NCBI GenBank assembly: GCA_902363255.1 | Contig: CABIZO010000002.1 | Coordinates: 558,001-622,000, forward strand | DNA length: 64,000 nucleotides | Direction: 5' to 3' | From: Peptostreptococcaceae bacterium | GTDB taxonomy: Bacteria > Bacillota > Clostridia > Peptostreptococcales > Peptostreptococcaceae | In this document: positions 1 through 9,330 of the stretch, one piece after another | Numbering within the stretch: the first letter of the stretch is position 1 | How the letters are laid out: the number at the start of each line of letters is the position of its first letter | The notes under the pieces: model-generated | What the model saw: the letters and a program-made list of their open reading frames with translations, nothing else | Databases searched by the model: none | Told to the model about the DNA's origin: nothing | Position numbers and translations under genes: made by a program

Positions 1-104
1 TATGCGGGGTTAACACGCCACAAAATGAACTGACATGGTAATGAAGTTGGAAAGATGTAAATTCATTATATAAAATTTACAAAAATTAAAAAGGGGATGA
101 TTAT

Positions 105-575
105 ATGAAGGAAATCCTGGAAGAGTTATCATGGAACTTGGGGAACATATCTAAACTTTGCTTATCTTTAGCTGAAAATCAAAACATCACATCACTAAAT
201 AATAAAATCCTAAGAGATAAGAAGGAAGAAGTAATCAATAACAAGACAGAAATAGTTGATAAGAAGGAAGAAGTAATCAATAACAAGACAGAAACAGTCG
301 ATAAGAAGGAAGAAGTAATCAATAACGAGATAGAAACAGTTGATAAGAAGGAAGAAATAATTAATAACAAGACAGAAACAGTTGATAAGAAGGAAGAAAT
401 AATTAATAACAATGAAATCACAGTTGAAAAAGTAAGAAAAGTTTTGGCTGAGAAATCTAAAAATGGGAAAACAGAAGAAGTAAAAGGACTTCTTATGAAA
501 TTTGGGGCAAATAAGCTATCCAAAGTGAAGAAAGAGGATTTCAGGGAGATCATATTAGAGGCTGAAAAACTTTAA
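105..575 (+). CDS. Small phage-type protein with internal 14-residue repeats
   Basis: A 156-aa, highly charged hydrophilic protein. Residues about 1-37 form a leader segment. Residues about 38-102 are an array of a 14-residue unit, roughly DKKEEVINNKTETV, repeated four times plus a partial copy. The last 50 residues (VRKVLAEKSKNGKTEEVKGL onward) look like a compact helical domain. Small proteins with this kind of C-terminal end are common next to DUF2815 and polymerase genes in clostridial phages, where I recall them only as unknown or 'rrp5-like'. An aaggggatg ribosome-binding site precedes the ATG. It probably belongs to the early replication module that follows. The function is unknown; the repeats suggest a flexible coiled-coil spacer. 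Confidence 0.6.
   Translation: MKEILEELSWNLGNISKLCLSLAENQNITSLNNKILRDKKEEVINNKTEIVDKKEEVINNKTETVDKKEEVINNEIETVDKKEEIINNKTETVDKKEEIINNNEITVEKVRKVLAEKSKNGKTEEVKGLLMKFGANKLSKVKKEDFREIILEAEKL
216..410 (+). repeat. In-frame 42-bp tandem repeat (about 4.6 copies)
   Basis: Units begin at 216, 258, 300, 342 and 384 and each starts gataagaaggaagaa. The period is exactly 42 bp, so copy number changes keep the reading frame. Point differences between units (agtaatcaat versus aataattaat, aagacag versus gagatag) show that the copies have started to diverge. Confidence 0.9.
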
Positions 576-795
576 ATTGTGAATTTCTGAAAAATTTTAA
601 GATTGTTAACTGTTGAAAGACTTTAGAATTATCAGTTAATGAAAGAGTTTAAATTTGTGAGAAGGTGAAAGAATTTAGAATTGTTGATTGTTAAAATTTT
701 AATTTATGAATTGATGCAAGTTTTAAAGTTGTGAATTTCTGAAAAGATTTAAATTTAGGAACTTATGAGAATTTTAAATTGTGAAAAATGGTTAA
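576..795. repeat. Degenerate intergenic repeats, no gene
   Basis: This 220-bp gap holds no convincing gene. It is made of imperfect copies of a motif like ttgtgaatttctgaaaa and ttttaaattgtgaa, spaced roughly every 35-40 bases. It looks like a decayed minisatellite, and I see no promoter or terminator in it that I would defend. Confidence 0.45.
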
Positions 796-808
796 AAGGG
801 GGAGAAAT

Positions 809-1357
809 ATGAGCAAGAGTGAAAATTTGTGCAAAACTATTTTAGATGTGAGATTTAGGTATTTGAACATTTGGGAGCCTGTGTCTATAAATGGGTCAGG
901 AGCCAGATACAGTGTGGGATGTTTAATAAGCAAGGAAGACAAAGCAAGTATAAATAAGATGGACAGGGCTTTTGAAGAGGCGAAAAAAAATTACATTTCG
1001 AAATATGGTGAAATAGATACAGAAATTTTTAAAAATCCCATAAAAGATGGGGATATAAAGGATAATGCTGATGATTCTTTTAAAAATTCCTTCTTTATAA
1101 ATGCCAATTGCAAATACAATGCTCCAGAAGTGGTCAACGCAAAGGTGGAAAAAATCACAGACAAAAGTATGTTGGCTGTTGGAGATTATGGGAAAATTAG
1201 CGTTACTTTTTATCCTTATCATGGGAAGGATGGTCAAGGGGTGGCAGTTTTGTTGGGAAATATTCAGTTCCTACGAAAAGGCGTTCCAATATACGATAAA
1301 GTTTCTGCCACAGATGAGTTTGAAGTGGTGGAAGTGGAAGAAGATTTTTTAGATTAA
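809..1357 (+). CDS. DUF2815 family phage protein (probable ssDNA-binding protein)
   Basis: A 182-aa protein that I assign to DUF2815, a phage family found just upstream of the family A DNA polymerase and thought to bind single-stranded DNA. Supporting features are the N-terminal stretch RFRYLNIWEPVSINGSGARY, the central region around KYNAPEVVNAK, the beta-rich GDYGKISVTFYPYHGKDGQG, and an acidic C-terminal tail (EFEVVEVEEDFLD) of the type single-strand-binding proteins use for partner docking. The start at 809 is chosen over an upstream in-frame ATG at 788 because the AAGGGGGAG site at 796-803 is well spaced for it. The next gene, the polymerase, starts 84 bases later. Confidence 0.75.
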   Translation: MSKSENLCKTILDVRFRYLNIWEPVSINGSGARYSVGCLISKEDKASINKMDRAFEEAKKNYISKYGEIDTEIFKNPIKDGDIKDNADDSFKNSFFINANCKYNAPEVVNAKVEKITDKSMLAVGDYGKISVTFYPYHGKDGQGVAVLLGNIQFLRKGVPIYDKVSATDEFEVVEVEEDFLD

Positions 1358-1441
1358 TTTGAAAAATTGCATACATAAAATTTGAGGTGGTTTTGTTAAA
1401 CATAAGGGTTAATATTTCCACCTCTATTTATAGGAGGGAAA

Positions 1442-3376
1442 ATGAGAACTTTGTCCATAGATATAGAGACTTTTTCATCAGTAAATTTGCTAAAAAGTGG
1501 AGTTTACGCCTATACAGAATCCCAGGATTTTGAGATTTTGCTATTTGCCTATGCTTTTGATGATGAGGAGGTTAGGATAATTGATTTTGCTAAGGGGGAA
1601 AAGCTAAGTGGAGAGTTGGTTGATGCTTTGAAGGATGAAAATATTATAAAAACTGCTTTTAATGCAGCTTTTGAAAGAATTTGTTTGTCAAAACATCTAA
1701 ACACAAAACTGTCTGCCACTTCTTGGCACTGCACACAAGTACAATCTTTGATGGTGGGCTTGCCAACTACTTTGGACAAGGTGGGGCAAGTTTTGGACGT
1801 GAATAGTCAGAAGATGAAAGAAGGAAAAAGCCTTATAAAACTTTTCACCCTTCCTTGCAATCCCACTGAAAAGAATAATTTCAAAAGAAGAAATCTGCCA
1901 GAGGATAATTTGGAAAAATGGGAGATTTTTAAAAATTACTGTATAAATGATGTAAAGTGCGAGATGGAAATTAGGAAAAAGTTGATGAATTATTCCATAA
2001 GTGATGATGAGCTGAAACTTTATGTGCTGGATCAGGAAATCAATGATAGAGGCATATTGGTGGATGTGGATTTTGTATACAATTGTCTGAAATGTGATTT
2101 GATTAACAAAATAAAGATAAAAAATAAATTTTACAAGCTGACCAATCTAAACAATACAAACTCCTTGCAACAGTTGAAAAGTTATCTCTATGAAAATGGG
2201 GTGGAAACGAAAAAACTTGATAAAAAATCAGTGGAAAAATTGATTGAAAAAACTGAAGGAGAAGTGAGTGAAGTTTTGAAATTGAGACAATCTTTAAGTA
2301 AAACTTCTGTTAAAAAATATGAAAGTATGGAAAGGTGCATTTGTGAAGATAGAAGGGTTCATGGTCTTTTCCAATTTTATGGGGCATCTCGAACTGGCAG
2401 GTGGGCAGGGCGACTTGTGCAAGTACAAAATCTGCCACAAAACCACATAAAAGACTTAAATTTGGCTAGGGAACTTGTGAAAAATGGCAGATATGAAGAT
2501 GTGGAACTTTTGTATAATTCTACGGAGGACATTTTGTCCCAGCTTATTAGAACAGCTTTTGTGCCAAGGGAGGGGTGTGAGTTTATAGTTGGGGATTTTT
2601 CTGCCATAGAAGCAAGGGTTCTGGCTTGGATGGCAGGTGAAAAGTGGAGAATAAATACTTTCAAAAGTCATGGGAAAATCTACGAAGCCTCAGCATCTCA
2701 AATGTTCAACATAACTATTGAAGAAATCACCAGAGAAAGTGATTTGAGGCAAAAAGGGAAAATTGCCGAACTTGCCTTGGGATATGGAGGATCAGTGGGA
2801 GCATTGAAAGCCATGGGTGCTTTGGAGATGAATTTAAAAGAAGAGGAGCTTATGCCACTTGTGCAAAAATGGAGAAGAGTAAACGATAATATTACAAAGT
2901 TTTGGTGGAATGTGGGTGATGCAGCCATAAAAGCTGTGGAATATTCCAGTCCAGTTAGGGTGGGGAATTTAATTTTTCAATACAAAGATGATATTCTTTT
3001 TATAAAACTTCCAAGTAGTAGAAAACTTGCTTACAGAAGTCCACGACTGGGAATCAATAAATTTGGCAAAACTTCCTTAACTTATATGGGCATTAGTCAA
3101 AATAAAAAGTACGAAAAGATTGAAACTTACGGGCCCAAATTGGTGGAAAATATAGTGCAAGGCATTAGCAGGGATATACTAGCAAATGCCATGGTAAATT
3201 TGAGAAAGAAGGGTTTTGAAATAGTAATGCACGTCCATGATGAGGTGGTTGTGGAAGTGGAAAAAAGGAAGTTTAGTGTGGAAGATGTGTGTAATATTAT
3301 GACAATTTTGCCAGACTATGCAGCATCATTACCTCTAAAAGCAGAAGGATATACTTGTGAGTTTTATAAGAAGTAA
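1442..3376 (+). CDS. Phage family A DNA polymerase (3'-5' exonuclease plus polymerase)
   Basis: A 644-aa replicative polymerase of the phage Pol I-like type. The N-terminal exonuclease domain begins with SIDIETFSS (exo motif I, catalytic Asp/Glu). An AFNAAFE segment follows near residue 77 and a YCINDVKCE exo III region near residue 168. The polymerase domain carries RTGRWAG near 318, motif A DFSAIEARVLAW near 383, motif B as RQKGKIAELALGYGG near 437, and motif C MHVHDEVVVE near 596. The length fits the phage form, which lacks the 5'-3' exonuclease domain. An aggaggg site precedes the ATG. It lies between the DUF2815 protein and the VapE-type primase, a standard order in clostridial phage replication modules. 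It is intact. Confidence 0.93.
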   Translation: MRTLSIDIETFSSVNLLKSGVYAYTESQDFEILLFAYAFDDEEVRIIDFAKGEKLSGELVDALKDENIIKTAFNAAFERICLSKHLNTKLSATSWHCTQVQSLMVGLPTTLDKVGQVLDVNSQKMKEGKSLIKLFTLPCNPTEKNNFKRRNLPEDNLEKWEIFKNYCINDVKCEMEIRKKLMNYSISDDELKLYVLDQEINDRGILVDVDFVYNCLKCDLINKIKIKNKFYKLTNLNNTNSLQQLKSYLYENGVETKKLDKKSVEKLIEKTEGEVSEVLKLRQSLSKTSVKKYESMERCICEDRRVHGLFQFYGASRTGRWAGRLVQVQNLPQNHIKDLNLARELVKNGRYEDVELLYNSTEDILSQLIRTAFVPREGCEFIVGDFSAIEARVLAWMAGEKWRINTFKSHGKIYEASASQMFNITIEEITRESDLRQKGKIAELALGYGGSVGALKAMGALEMNLKEEELMPLVQKWRRVNDNITKFWWNVGDAAIKAVEYSSPVRVGNLIFQYKDDILFIKLPSSRKLAYRSPRLGINKFGKTSLTYMGISQNKKYEKIETYGPKLVENIVQGISRDILANAMVNLRKKGFEIVMHVHDEVVVEVEKRKFSVEDVCNIMTILPDYAASLPLKAEGYTCEFYKK

Positions 3377-3509
3377 TTACCTAGTAGAAAATAATATTAA
3401 AATCATTATGTAGGAAGAGGAAAGAAAAGCATTATAAATAGAAGGAAAAATTATTTATATATAAAGAAGAAAAAAATTATTATCAAATAAGTAGAAGAAA
3501 GGGTCGAAA

Positions 3510-5963
3510 ATGAAAATAGATATATGTACTGGGAGATCCCGAAAAGATAAAAAATGGAATTACCAAGAAATAGATTTAAACTTGTTGAAAAAAAGAATAT
3601 CAACAACTGTAAGAACTGCTGAAACAATGGCAGAATACAAAAAAATGACAAAAGCAGCCAAGGATAATATTAAAGACGTGGGTGGATTTGTTATGGGAAA
3701 ACTGAAAGGAGGTATGCGAAAAAAAGACTGTGTAATAAGCCGCAGCGCCCTAACTTTGGACATGGATTATGCCACAGCAGATATTATGGATGAAATAGAA
3801 ATGCTTTTTCCATTTTACTGTTTGATTTATTCCACTCATAATCACACAAAAGAAAAGCCAAGACTTCGTTTGATTATACCCCTAAGCAGAAATATTTCAC
3901 CAGATGAATATGGTGCTGTAAGTAGAATGGTTGCCAAAGAAATTGGAATGGAGCTGTTTGACGATACAACTTACGAGGCAAGCCGACTTATGTATTGGCC
4001 TTCCACTTCTTTGGATGGGGAGTTTGTTTTCAAAGAAATTGAGGGGGAAATACTAAATCCCAATTGTGTTTTGGAGAAATATGATGACTGGTTAAACACT
4101 TCTACTTGGCCAGTTTCTAGCAGACAGGAGATTATTATAAAAAACAATGTGAGTAAACAAGCTGATCCCCTTGAGAAAAATGGAGTTATTGGAGGTTTTT
4201 GTCGTGCTTATGGAATAAGTGATGCTATTGATATTTTTTTGTCGCATATTTATGAAAAAAGTGAAGTGGAGGGCAGGTATGACTATATACCAGCATCTTC
4301 ATCAGCAGGGGTAGTAATTTATGATGACAAATTTGTTTTTTCACATCATGCTACAGATCCAGCTTGTGGAAAGCTTTTGAACGCCTTCGATTTGGTGAGG
4401 ATTCATAAATTTTCTCATTTAGACGAAGGTATAAAAGAAGATGCAAAAATGCACAGTTTACCTTCATTTAAAGAGATGGAGATTTTTGCAGTAAATGATA
4501 AAAAGGTGAAGATACAACTGGCAAAGGAAAGGGAGAAGTTGTTGAAGAAGGAGTTTGTGGTTGTGGAAGATGGTGAGGAAGATAAACAAAGCTCAGGTAA
4601 TAGAGCAGAAAATAAGGGAGAAGAAAAAGAAGAAGATACTTGGCAAACGCTGTTGGAGTTAGATAGACATGGGAATGTGAAATCTACCATAGGAAACATA
4701 AAAAGTATTATCCGCCATGATCCAAACTTAAAAAATATTGTCTACAATGAGCTCAAATCATCAATAGACGTGGTGGGGCCACTTTATTGGAATCAAGTTA
4801 AACCAGGGTGGGGAGATGCAGATTTGGCAAATGCGAAAAGTTATTTTGAGGAGATTTACAATGTGTGGTCTCCTGCAAAATTCAAAGAAGCCATACTTTC
4901 ATTGGTAACTTCCGAGAGGGCATTTCACCCTATCAAAGAATATTTTGACACGTTGACATGGGACAAAGTAAGTAGGTTGGACACTTTGTTGGTGGATTAT
5001 TTGGGGGCAAAGGACAACGAGTTTACAAGGGCAGTTACGAGGAAAACTCTATGTGCAGCAGTGGCTCGTATATATGAACCAGGAATAAAATTTGACTCAA
5101 TCTTGGTTTTGGTGGGGCCTCAGGGAATTGGTAAATCCACTTTGTTTTCAAAACTGGGCAAGGAATGGTATTCCGACTCCCTTTCCATTTGTGACATGAA
5201 GGACAAAACTGCTGCAGAAAAACTCCAGGGGTATTGGATTTTGGAGCTGGGAGAGTTGGCTGGAATGAAGAAAGTGGACGTGGAGATAATAAAATCTTTT
5301 ATAAGTAGAACAGATGACAAATTTCGCCAGTCCTATGGTGTGAATGTGGAAAATCATCCTAGAAACAACATTATTGTGGGGACGACAAATTCGGAAGGGG
5401 GATTTTTGCGAGATATTACAGGAAACAGAAGGTTCTGGCCTGTTTATGTGAATGGACAAAGCAAACTTAAACCTTGGGATTTGGAGGATGTGGACCAAAT
5501 CTGGGCAGAGGCTATTTTTAGATATAAAGAAGGTGAGGAGCTGTTTTTGAAAGGAAAAGCATTAAAAATGGCATTCCAAGCACAAAAGCTAGCCATGGAA
5601 AGTGACGATAGGGAAGGGATTATAATTGAGTATTTGGAGACACTTTTGCCTTCAGACTGGGATAAGATGAATTTGTATGAAAGACGCAGCTTTTTAAGTG
5701 GAAATGATGATAGAAAAGGAAGTGTGAGGAGGGAGAAGGTTTGTATTATGGAGATTTGGTGTGAATGTTTTCAGCGAGAACGCCAAGATCTGAGAAGGAG
5801 AGATTCTCAGGAGTTGGATGGAATTTTAACTCGAATAGGATGAGGTAGGTTGCTTACCAACAAAACGGGGAAAGTGAGGTATGAGCTGTATGGTCCTCAA
5901 AAGACTTTTGTAAGAGTTGAAGAGGAGTTGAATTATTTTGTGCCTATGTGGGAAAAAAATTGA
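3510..5963 (+). pseudogene. VapE-family phage primase/helicase interrupted by an in-frame UGA
   Basis: The open frame runs 3510-5843 (777 aa). It resembles virulence-associated protein E: an N-terminal primase-like region (LTLDMDYATADI, YSTHNHTKEKPRLRLIIPLS), a charged linker near residues 345-385, then a VapE helicase domain with Walker A GPQGIGKSTLFSKLG near residue 535, ELGELAG near 579 and NRRFWPVYV near 648. The reading frame continues past the TGA at 5841-5843 for 39 more codons, to TGA at 5961-5963. That extension includes VRYELYGPQKTFVRVEE, which fits the usual VapE C-terminal tail, and a TGG tryptophan at the stop position would restore an 816-aa protein. I therefore call a nonsense mutation or sequence error. 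The truncated form keeps all helicase motifs and might still work. Confidence 0.8.
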
Positions 5964-6260
5964 GACTTAGGCACAAAAAATAGACATAGGCACAGAAAAA
6001 TGGATAAATTACATAAAAAATAAGAAAAATCCTGTGCCCAAAAACATAGGCACAGACATAGGCACGAGTTTAGGAACAGAGAAAAGTGGGTAAAATACAG
6101 GAGTTGAGCTACCATGTGCTTATTGTGCCTAAAAATCTATATGGGATTATGAAAATGATAAAAAATAAAAAAATATTACGCATATACGCGCGTATAGGGA
6201 AAAATAGGCACTTAGGAACAGACTTAGGCACAGAAATGAAAATTATTAAAAAAGGAGGAT
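5964..6260. repeat. Iteron-like TAGGCAC repeats downstream of the primase
   Basis: No gene is supported here. The heptamer TAGGCAC occurs six times in direct orientation (5968, 5987, 6047, 6059, 6205, 6225), with two TAGGAAC variants (6071, 6213) and two inverted copies GTGCCTA (5940, 6125). A 14-bp perfect palindrome TATACGCGCGTATA lies at 6183-6196. Repeats next to a primase gene in AT-rich DNA suggest a phage replication origin. The alternative is the remnant of a repeat-coding extension of the primase. Confidence 0.5.
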
Positions 6261-6263
6261 TTT

Positions 6264-6527
6264 ATGGATATAAAAATTGATGATATACCTGAAAATTTAC
6301 ATCAAATGGTGGAGATAGTTGGCATAGAGAAATTTGTACTTATTTGTAAAATGTACGGTGGTGCCATGGTGTATATACCAGTTTATAATAAGGTGGTTAT
6401 GGGCGAGAGAAATAGGAGGATTGTTAGGGATTACAATGGGAGGAATTTGGATAGGCTGAGGGTTAGGTATAATATTAGTGAGGAGCAGATAAAGCAGATT
6501 TTGAAGAAGGAGGGGGTGATTAAGTAG
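6264..6527 (+). CDS. Mor-family-like phage transcription regulator
   Basis: An 87-aa basic protein preceded by a strong aaaggagg site. The order of elements matches the Mor/C transcription activator family: a helical N-terminal dimerisation part (PENLHQMVEIVGIEKFVLI), a short beta segment with YGGAMVYIP, then a C-terminal helix-turn-helix (RNRRIVRDYNG, LDRLRVRYNISEEQIKQIL). In small clostridial prophages such proteins usually sit at the end of the replication module, and this one is the last phage-type gene before the unrelated helicase island. It probably binds DNA to regulate phage genes, but its target is not visible here. Confidence 0.7.
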   Translation: MDIKIDDIPENLHQMVEIVGIEKFVLICKMYGGAMVYIPVYNKVVMGERNRRIVRDYNGRNLDRLRVRYNISEEQIKQILKKEGVIK

Positions 6528-6678
6528 GGTGATGGAATCAGACTTTGGGAAATATTTTTCATATTTAGACAAATAAACGATTTCAAATTGTGTTAATAAA
6601 TTAGGGATAATTTGTTAATATTATACTATAAGTCATATTAAATAGTATTGTAATACAAAAGGGGAAAATAGAGGAAAA

Positions 6679-9112
6679 ATGAAACTTAACATAGAACAAA
6701 GAAAAATAATCGAAAGTAAGCCCAATGGACATATGCTTGTAAGAGGAGTAGCAGGATCAGGGAAAACTACTGTAGCAGTTCACAAAATACCTTTTCTACT
6801 AAAGCACTATACTCCATCTATAGAAGACAAAGTTTTAGTAGTTACCTACAATAAATCGCTAATAAATTATGTTAAATATATATATGAAGAAATAAAAGAT
6901 TACTCAACTCAAAATCAAATATATATAGCTCGGATGTGCAAGAGAAGTTAGATATAAAAACAATAGATAGTATAATTTTTAGATATTTTATGTATTATCA
7001 AAAACAAAATAAATTAAATATGGAAATAGCAAATCATCAAGAACAACAGAAAAATTTATTAGATGCAATAGTGTCTATTTCTAAAAAGTATGAAGATGTT
7101 CCTGTCTTAAATCCTAAAAACTTAAATTTTATTAGAGAAGAAATAATGTGGATTAAAGCATGCAACTATATGAATATAGAAGAATATCAAAGCCTAGATA
7201 GAATAGGAAGAACATCTCAAAATAATGGAGAATCACCACAGAAACTTAGAAAAAATTCAAGAGTAAGAGAAGCTATATTTGCAACAATGCTTTTATATAA
7301 TGATTTTTTAAGAAAAAATAATTTAATTGATTTTCAAGATATGGCTTTAATAGCACTTAATGAGGTTACTATACCATTTAACCAAAAGTATACTCATATT
7401 ATTATGATGAAACACAAGATTTAACAAGGGTACAATTGGAGTTTATTAAGAAGCTATACTTTAATAGGCCATATTCTACTTTCTTATTTGTAGCAGATAA
7501 TGCACAAAGTATTTATCCTCAATCATGGCTAGCAAGAGGAAGAAGTTTTGCAAGTATAGGTTTTGATATGAAAGGAAAATCAAACTCATTATCAAAAAAC
7601 TATAGAACAACAACTCAAATTGCACAAGCAGCCTATAGTTTGATAAATAATGATTCTAATATAATAGAAGATGATAATTTTGTAAAACCGTCATTAATTG
7701 ATAAACAGGGAGTGTACCCTGTTTATAGAGGATTTAAAAATAAAGAAAAAGAAGCTGAATTTATAGTTGATACAATAAAAACTAAATTAAAAAATGATTA
7801 TGACCATAAAGATATTGCCATAATAACTAAATTGAAAAATCAACTAGAAGAGATAAAAACTTATCTACAAAAGGAAAATATACCATTTAAAGAATTATCA
7901 AGTAACGAAGAAATGAATTTTAAAGATAATTCTATAAAGCTACTAACTATGCACTCTATAAAAGGATTAGAATTTAAAGTAGTAATGATTGCAGGACTTA
8001 ATAATAAGTGCATTCCTTTAAAATCTTTTGCCAATGAGTTTGAAGATAGTGAAATGATAGAATCTAGAGATAGAAGGCTACTATATGTTGGTATGACGAG
8101 GGCTACACAGCAATTATTTTTAAGTAGTGATGCTACTTCTTCTAAATTTATAAAAGATATAGATTATAAATATTTGAGATTAAGTTGTGACAGTGATTTT
8201 AGAAGATTTCACAGAGTAGCTATTAATAATTATGAATTTAAAGATAAAATTATAAATTTATATAGCGACGAAGAAATAACTAGACAGTGGATAATTGAAG
8301 AACTTCAAAATACTTATGGATATCCAAAGGACTTATTAGATGTAGAATACAAAACTAATATAGGCAGCCAAAGAGGTTTGGTAGATGTGGTAGTTAATAT
8401 ATACAGCAATAAAACAAAAGTTCCTTATATTTATATTGAAACAAAGAAATGGGGTATGGGAGTAGAAGATGCTATATATCAATTAAAAAGCTATATGAGT
8501 AATTCGTCTACTGTATTCTATGGAATCGCAACAGATGGAAATGAAATAAAAATAATAAACAATAAATTTGAAGAAATAAATGATATTCCTAAATTTAATA
8601 TAAACATGATGCCTACCAGTGTGGAAATGTTTGAGGATATCGATTTTAAATTTAATAGAACGCATGATTTTATAAGAGATATGAGTAACGCTAGAGATAT
8701 AGTGGTAGATGATAATGAAGAGATAGAAGTTAATGCCATACCAGTGTTTAGTGAAATTGCGGCGGGTGATCCTATTCTTATTAATGATGACCATAATGGT
8801 ATGTTTTATTTGCCTAAAGAATGGATAAGTATGCCAAAGGATACCTTCATGCTTAAGATAAGAGGAAATAGTATGATAAAAGCTAATATTGATAATGGTG
8901 ACTATGTAGTGATTAGGAAACAAAGTACTGGTAACAATGGAGATATTGTGGCTGTTGATATTGATGGAAGTGCCACGCTGAAAAGAATTATGATGATGGG
9001 AAGTAATATTTTGTTGATTCCAGAAAATGATAGTTATGAACCAATTATGCTACAAGCGGAGGAAGTTAGGATTATAGGGGTAGCTGTTGGTGTTGTGAAG
9101 AATAAATCATAG
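6679..9112 (+). pseudogene. SF1 (UvrD-like) helicase fused to PD-(D/E)XK-like nuclease and LexA-like S24 peptidase, two frameshifts
   Basis: About 811 codons once two frameshifts are repaired. The helicase part has Walker A GVAGSGKTTVAVHK (from about 6745), Walker B reconstructed as DETQD, TMHSIKGLEFKVVMIAG, and motif VI GMTRATQQL. A nuclease-like module follows, with GLVDVVVN (Asp codon 8384) and YIETKKWG (Glu and Lys codons 8438 and 8444), the D...E-x-K pattern of HsdR_N-like folds. The C-terminal 130 residues match LexA/S24: Ala-Gly in EIAAGDP (codons 8762-8767), Ser in RGNSM (8870) and Lys in ATLKRI (8981). Frame breaks lie in an AT-dinucleotide tract (6919-6927), where removing one TA unit restores QNQIYSSDVQEKLD, and at about 7404, where one missing T restores IIIDETQD. 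A terminator follows. Inference: a helicase-nuclease controlled by RecA-type self-cleavage. Confidence 0.75.
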
Positions 9113-9125
9113 TGTATAGAAAGTT

Positions 9126-9160
9126 AGATGCTGATAGAAATATTGGCATCTTTGTTGTTT
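9126..9160 (+). terminator. Terminator after the helicase-S24 gene
   Basis: The arms agatgctgata and tattggcatct pair over 11 bp (two G-U pairs) around a gaaa tetraloop, and the stem is followed by ttgttgtttt. It lies 14 bases after the stop codon, so the helicase-S24 gene is transcribed apart from the operon that follows. Confidence 0.75.
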
Positions 9161-9288
9161 TATAAAATGAAACTAATGGAAGAAAATATAGGTATTAAAA
9201 ATAAAAATATCTGATTAGATATAAATTTAAATATAATAAAAAAATAAGCAAATCGTATTTTAGTTAAATTTATAAATTAAAAATAATA

Positions 9289-9297
9289 TGGTATAAT
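9289..9297 (+). promoter_or_regulatory. Extended -10 promoter of the four-gene helicase operon
   Basis: TGGTATAAT provides an extended -10 element (TG at 9289-9290, TATAAT at 9292-9297), 33 bases before the first start codon at 9331. The -35 position, around 9269-9274, is a poor match, as is common for extended -10 promoters. Confidence 0.45.
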
Positions 9298-9330
9298 TAA
9301 GTATAATAAGTTAAATAATTGAGGGGAAAA

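Noticed and set aside
216..410. Possible CRISPR-like array at the window start
   Set aside because: Repeats abut without spacers and keep a reading frame; they encode protein repeats.
179..553. Long minus-strand open frame opposite the first phage gene
   Set aside because: It is the mirror of an in-frame repeat on the plus strand, with no ribosome-binding site and a low-complexity product.
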